This document shows, in pieces, positions 37,565 through 41,303 of a DNA stretch of 41,303 nt (the first letter of the stretch is position 1; each line of letters starts with the position of its first letter). This DNA is from an uncultured Opitutia bacterium (GTDB lineage Bacteria > Verrucomicrobiota > Verrucomicrobiia > Opitutales > UBA953). Position numbers and translations under genes: made by a program. Under the pieces are notes generated by a model. The model worked only from the letters and a program-made list of their open reading frames with translations, had not been told where the DNA came from and did no database searches. Location of the stretch: contig CAIYAN010000277.1 of the NCBI GenBank assembly GCA_903924185.1, forward strand, positions 1-41,303, read 5' to 3'.

Positions 37565-38269
37565 ATGGCCCTCATCGAAGTCTCCCAACTGCAAAAATCC
37601 TACGGCGCTATTCGCGCCGTGAAAAACGTTTCATTCTCTGTCGATCGCGGCGAAGTCGTTGGCTTCCTCGGGCCTAACGGTGCTGGCAAGTCCACGACGA
37701 TGAAGTTGCTCACGGGCTACCTTCGTCCCGACGCCGGCACGGCCGTCGTCGCGGGCTTCGATGTCGTCGAGAACCCCGTGGCCGCCAAGGCCCACCTCGG
37801 CTACTCGCCCGAAGGCGCACCGGCCTACGGCGAAATGACCGTCCGCGAATTCCTGCGCTTCGCCGCCGAACTACGCGGCCTCGCCGATCCCGCCCAACGC
37901 GTGGCCGACACGCTCAAACTCTGCCGCCTCGAAGAGGTCGCTGGCCAATCTGTGGACACGCTCTCCAAGGGTTACCGTATGCGCGTGGGCTTCGCCCAAG
38001 CGGTCATCCACGACCCAGCCGTGCTCATCCTCGATGAACCCACCGACGGCCTCGACCCGAACCAGAAGTTCGAAGTGCGCCGCATCCTCAAGGACATGGC
38101 CGCCCGCAAGGCCGTCATTGTTTCGACGCACATTCTCGAAGAGATCGATGAACTCTGCACGCGCGTGATCGTCATCGCCCAAGGCGAGGTCCGCTGCGAC
38201 GAATCCAAGGAACGCTTCCTCCAACGCGGTGCCGACCTCAATCAGGTATTCCGCAAACTCACCGCCTAA
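37565..38269 (+). CDS. ABC transporter ATP-binding protein, GldA-like
   Basis: This is a 234-residue ATPase starting at 37565 (MALIEVSQLQKSYGAIRAVKNVSFSV). Walker A is GPNGAGKS near residues 39-46, the signature is LSKGYR (LSKGYRMRVGFAQAV), Walker B is VLILDEPTDGLDP and the switch His is in STHILEE. The YSPEGAPAYGEMTVREFL segment and LSKGYR signature are typical of the ABC-2 family near GldA. It pairs with the ABC-2 permease 13 nt downstream and the GldG-like subunit. Confidence 0.94.
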   Translation: MALIEVSQLQKSYGAIRAVKNVSFSVDRGEVVGFLGPNGAGKSTTMKLLTGYLRPDAGTAVVAGFDVVENPVAAKAHLGYSPEGAPAYGEMTVREFLRFAAELRGLADPAQRVADTLKLCRLEEVAGQSVDTLSKGYRMRVGFAQAVIHDPAVLILDEPTDGLDPNQKFEVRRILKDMAARKAVIVSTHILEEIDELCTRVIVIAQGEVRCDESKERFLQRGADLNQVFRKLTA

Positions 38270-38282
38270 TCCACTTACGACC

Positions 38283-39044
38283 ATGTCTGACCAACCTACC
38301 TCCCCGACCCCGCGTCCCGGCGCCGCCTTCTGGGCCGTGCTGCGTCGCGAATTCGCGGGCTACTTCCGCACGCCGCTGGCGTATGTCTTCCTCGCGGTCT
38401 TCAACGCCTTCGCCATCTCCTTGGCTTTCTTCATCGGTAATATCTACGAAGCTGGCGTCGCCAGCCTCGACCGCTTCTTCCTCTACCATCCGTGGCTCTG
38501 GGCCTTCCTCGCTCCCGCCGCGGGTGCTCGCCTCTGGGCCGAAGAACGCCGGCAAGGGACGCTCGAACTGCTCCTCACCTGGCCAGTCACGGTTTGGCAA
38601 GCCGCCCTCGGCAAGTTCTTCGCGGCTTGGCTCTTCTTGGGGAGTGCGCTCCTCATCACCCTGCCGATGGCCTTCACGGTCTGCTACCTCGGTGACCCCG
38701 ACGTTGGCGTGATCGTCTCGGGCTACGTGGGCTCATTCCTTTGCGCGGGCGCCTGCCTCGGTATCGCCGCCATCGCCTCCGCGCTCACGCGCAGTCAGGT
38801 CATCGCGTTCGTCACTGGCTTCCTCGCCTGTTTCGTTCTGGTCCTCGTCGGCTACGGTGTCTTTGACGAACTACTCTCCGGGGCGTTCGCCACCGGCACC
38901 GTCGACGAAATCCGGCGCCTTGGCCTCTGGCGTAACCTGGAACCGTTTACGCTGGGCCTCATCGACCTGCGACCCACCGCCTACTTCTTGACCGTGGCCT
39001 TCGCAGGCCTCGGGCTCAGCACCCTCATCGTCGAACGCCGCTAA
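38283..39044 (+). CDS. ABC-2 type permease, GldF-like
   Basis: This is a 253-residue protein. The ATG at 38283 follows a short gap after the ATPase gene, and longer readings overlap it. Six hydrophobic segments are visible (about 30-55, 68-85, 105-130, 140-165, 168-190, 225-245). The N-terminal RREFAGYFRTPLAYVFLAVF and the LWAFLAPAAGARLWAEERRQGTLELLLTWPV segment are characteristic of the GldF/ABC-2 permease subfamily. It forms the membrane part with the ATPase at 37565 and the GldG-like protein. Confidence 0.94.
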   Translation: MSDQPTSPTPRPGAAFWAVLRREFAGYFRTPLAYVFLAVFNAFAISLAFFIGNIYEAGVASLDRFFLYHPWLWAFLAPAAGARLWAEERRQGTLELLLTWPVTVWQAALGKFFAAWLFLGSALLITLPMAFTVCYLGDPDVGVIVSGYVGSFLCAGACLGIAAIASALTRSQVIAFVTGFLACFVLVLVGYGVFDELLSGAFATGTVDEIRRLGLWRNLEPFTLGLIDLRPTAYFLTVAFAGLGLSTLIVERR

Positions 39045-39059
39045 TCGGAGAAACCCACC

Positions 39060-40946
39060 ATGTCTCGCTCCCAAGCCATCTTTGCCGCCCTCGCCATCCT
39101 GGCCGCGGCTTTCTTCGTCAGCCTCATCGTTAGCGTCGTCGGCGACCGCTTCGGCGGTACGCGCGTCGACCTAACCGAAGACCACACGTTCACGCTCTCC
39201 CCCGGCTCGCGCCACATCGTCGGCAAGCTCGATGAGCCCGTGACACTGGAGTTCTTCGTCAGCCGCTCCGACGTCAAACTGCGCCCCTACCTCGAAAGCT
39301 ATTCCCGCCGTATCGAAACATTGCTGCGCGAATACGCCGCGGCCTCCAAGGGTAAGGTCAAGCTGGTCATCACCGACCCCAAGCCCGACACCAAGGAAGA
39401 GCAGCGCGCGCAGCGCCAGAGTTTGGGTGCGATGAACACGCCCAACGGTGCGGCCTACCTCGGTGTAACCGCCCAACAGGCCGATACGGTCAAGGCGATT
39501 GCCTTCCTTGACCCCACGCGTGAAAAATTCCTCGAGTACGACTTGTCTAAGTTAATTGCGTCCGTGGCCCGCCTCGAGCGCCCCAAGCTCGCCATCGTCA
39601 GCACGCTGGCCATCACGAACACGGCCCCACAAGGCGGCGAGCAGCAACCCGGCGCCGCCGATGTGCTCATGGCTGAACTGGGCCAAACGTTTGAAGTCAT
39701 CACCGTCAGCAACCAGGCGACGGAACTCCCGAAGGGTACGGCTGTGGTCGCGCTGATCCACCCGCATCACCTTTCCGATAAGCTCGCCTACGCCATCGAC
39801 CAATTCCTCCTAAATGGCGGCGCCGTCTTTGCGGCGGTCGACCCGCTCTCGCGCTACCAGAAGTTCCAGCAAGGCGGCATGCCCTTCATGGTCGCCCCGA
39901 TGGCGCTCAGCGCTTCCTCCGACCCGGCCCTGCTCCGCGGCTGGGGTGTGAACGTCGAGATGGACGCAGTTTCTGGCGACAGCCAGCGCTCCGTGCCGAT
40001 CCGTGGTTCGCGTAACCAGCCCGTGCAATACCCGCCAGCCTTCTCCGTCGGTGCCGAGTCCTTGTCCAAAGAGTCTCCGCTCACCTCCGACCTACGTGAA
40101 TTAGCCTTCATGGAGGCTGGCGAAATCACGCTCATCTCTGGTGCCGAAAAGCGCCTCAAGATGGATGTGCTCATCGCCCTCAAGGGGCCGACCACAGGCG
40201 CTGCCGCTACGCAAATCGCCAACGCCGGTCCGTTCGAGAAAGTCGCGCTGGGCTTCAAGGCCGATGGCCGTCCCCGCATCCTCGCGGCTTCCTTCACCGG
40301 CACCTTCAACTCAGCCTTCCCCAACGGTGTCGCCGCGGACGAGAAGGACAAGACCCCCAAGGCCGGCCCCGACCACCTCAAGGAATCCAAGAGGCCTGGT
40401 CGTCTCTTCGTCGTCGCGGACGCTGACTTCATGCTCGACCCCTTTACCGTCCGCCAGCGCCAGCTGAACGGCCAGATGGTCATGGAAGAACTGAACGATA
40501 ACTTGAAGTTCGTATTGAGCTCGCTCGAGACCCTCGGTGGCTCTGATGAACTCGTGACGCTGCGCTCCAAGGGCACGTCCATCCGCCCGTTCAAGCGCGT
40601 CGTCGCCCTCGAACGCAACGCCCAAGCACTCTATCAGGCTAAGCTCGACGAAATCGAGAAGCGCCTCGAAGAGGCCAACAACAAGGTGAACGAAATCTCC
40701 CGCCGCAGCGGGGGCGACCTGTCTAAGGGCCTTGTCATCACGCCCGAGATGCAGCGCGAGATCGACAAGTTCCAGAAAGAAGCCGCCGAGCTCTCCGAGC
40801 AGCGCCGGCAGATTCGCCGTGGCCTCAGCGAGGACGTGAATGCGCTCGGCCGTAAACTGGCCGTGGTCAACCTCCTCATCGGGCCAATCCTCGCTGGCCT
40901 CTTCGGCCTGCTCTACTTCCTCTCTCGCCGCCGTAAAGCCGCCTAA
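39060..40946 (+). CDS. GldG-like ABC-transporter auxiliary protein
   Basis: This is a 628-residue protein. An N-terminal helix (about 5-27) anchors it; then comes the GldG-type start DRFGGTRVDLTEDHTFTLSPGSRHIVGKLDEPVTLEFFVS. A large periplasmic region follows with blocks such as FLNGGAVFAAVDPLS (read LLNGGAVFAAVDPLS) and GRLFVVADADFMLD. A coiled coil (about 525-595) precedes the C-terminal helix (about 600-622, NLLIGPILAGLFGLLYFLS) and basic tail. A GGAG ribosome site lies at 39047-39050. In Bacteroidetes GldG works with GldA and GldF in gliding, but the same trio in non-gliding phyla has no assigned substrate. Confidence 0.94.
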   Translation: MSRSQAIFAALAILAAAFFVSLIVSVVGDRFGGTRVDLTEDHTFTLSPGSRHIVGKLDEPVTLEFFVSRSDVKLRPYLESYSRRIETLLREYAAASKGKVKLVITDPKPDTKEEQRAQRQSLGAMNTPNGAAYLGVTAQQADTVKAIAFLDPTREKFLEYDLSKLIASVARLERPKLAIVSTLAITNTAPQGGEQQPGAADVLMAELGQTFEVITVSNQATELPKGTAVVALIHPHHLSDKLAYAIDQFLLNGGAVFAAVDPLSRYQKFQQGGMPFMVAPMALSASSDPALLRGWGVNVEMDAVSGDSQRSVPIRGSRNQPVQYPPAFSVGAESLSKESPLTSDLRELAFMEAGEITLISGAEKRLKMDVLIALKGPTTGAAATQIANAGPFEKVALGFKADGRPRILAASFTGTFNSAFPNGVAADEKDKTPKAGPDHLKESKRPGRLFVVADADFMLDPFTVRQRQLNGQMVMEELNDNLKFVLSSLETLGGSDELVTLRSKGTSIRPFKRVVALERNAQALYQAKLDEIEKRLEEANNKVNEISRRSGGDLSKGLVITPEMQREIDKFQKEAAELSEQRRQIRRGLSEDVNALGRKLAVVNLLIGPILAGLFGLLYFLSRRRKAA

Positions 40947-40949
40947 CCC

Positions 40950-41303
40950 ATGCGTAACAAGTCCCTCCTCATCGGAACCTTAGTCCTAGGCCTCGGTGCC
41001 CTCGCCCTGCTTAACCTCAAGCCGCAGGATGCCGCCGACAGCGGCCCCAAGAGCCCGCTCGTGGCCACCGAAATCCTCGCCCAGCCGAAGAGCCTCACAA
41101 TCAAGGCCAACGGCAAGTCGACCACGGTGGAGAAAGCCGCCGACGGCACCTGGGTCGTGAAGGAAAAGTTCAACCTGCCGGTGGATGTCGAAAATCGCCT
41201 CCGCCCGTTGGTGATCGCCTTGCAGAAAGCCGAGAACCTCGGCGTACTCACCGGCAACCCCAAGCGACTGGAAAAGCTCGGGCTGACGGATAGCTCGCTC
41301 AGC
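40950..41303 (+). CDS. DUF4340-domain protein (cut by right window edge)
   Basis: The frame is open for 118 codons from the ATG at 40950, 3 nt after the GldG-like stop, to the window edge. Residues 1-20 form a membrane anchor (MRNKSLLIGTLVLGLGALAL). Next come a beta-rich start (SLTIKANGKSTTVEKAADGTWVVKEKF) and DVENRLRPLVIALQKAENLGVLTGNPKRLEKLGL. This is the usual beginning of DUF4340 proteins, which are nearly always encoded next to GldG-like genes and are believed to be part of the same envelope complex. Confidence 0.88.
   Translation, partial: MRNKSLLIGTLVLGLGALALLNLKPQDAADSGPKSPLVATEILAQPKSLTIKANGKSTTVEKAADGTWVVKEKFNLPVDVENRLRPLVIALQKAENLGVLTGNPKRLEKLGLTDSSLS

Overview
The window reads as a chromosomal segment of a free-living member of the Verrucomicrobiota, most likely class Opitutae. 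The pointers are a PSD1/DUF1549/DUF1553 cytochrome-like protein, a DUF1080 protein and a sulfatase, all typical of Planctomycetes and Verrucomicrobia. Further pointers are a DksA-like gene next to lspA, an arrangement I recall from Chlamydiae of the same superphylum, and a GldA/F/G-DUF4340 set. The DNA is GC-rich, genes are packed with very short gaps or 4-bp overlaps, and Shine-Dalgarno sequences are weak or absent before many starts. No phage, insertion sequence, CRISPR array or plasmid gene was seen, and no gene-free stretch exceeds about 300 bases.

Region by region. Positions 1-6280 hold a truncated PSD1/DUF1553 protein, a small secreted zinc-ribbon protein, and a reverse-strand operon of M13 peptidase, sulfatase and lactonase-like beta-propeller. 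Positions 6280-9770 hold a sigma-70 family factor with unusual region 2 residues behind two good promoter candidates, a secreted monohaem protein and a two-lobed retropepsin-like protein. Positions 9770-21330 are rich in exported hydrolases: an SGNH hydrolase, a DUF1080 protein, three alpha/beta hydrolases and an S9 peptidase. They are interleaved with a cupin-VTT pair, a YqhA membrane protein, a CrtI-like oxidoreductase and an orphan ABC ATPase. Positions 21389-23080 carry trmD-rplS and a separate rpsP. Positions 23100-25890 carry an OppBC-like permease pair, a small lipoprotein, a DCC-family protein and an FmdB-like small protein. Positions 26018-27309 hold tRNA-Tyr, rpsT and an RluA-like protein.

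Positions 27306-32474 form a reverse operon ileS, dksA-like, lspA, flavin reductase-like. Positions 32651-36303 hold a small membrane protein and the reverse operon trpS, membrane coiled-coil protein, unknown exported protein. From 36369 to the right edge a single forward operon runs from an MscS channel through a Gld-type ABC transporter (ATPase, permease, GldG-like) into a truncated DUF4340 protein.

Most of the window is ordinary housekeeping plus secreted hydrolases. I do not see a complete, clearly new defence or mobile system. The observations most worth following are: a single-chain protein with two aspartic-protease lobes; an RluA-like protein without its catalytic Asp; a DksA-like protein with a histone-H1-like tail and a lost zinc finger, with similar loss of zinc ligands in IleRS and the FmdB-like protein; a sigma factor with altered core-binding and -10 reading residues; and two clean operator-like dyads at 13643-13663 and 16178-16195.
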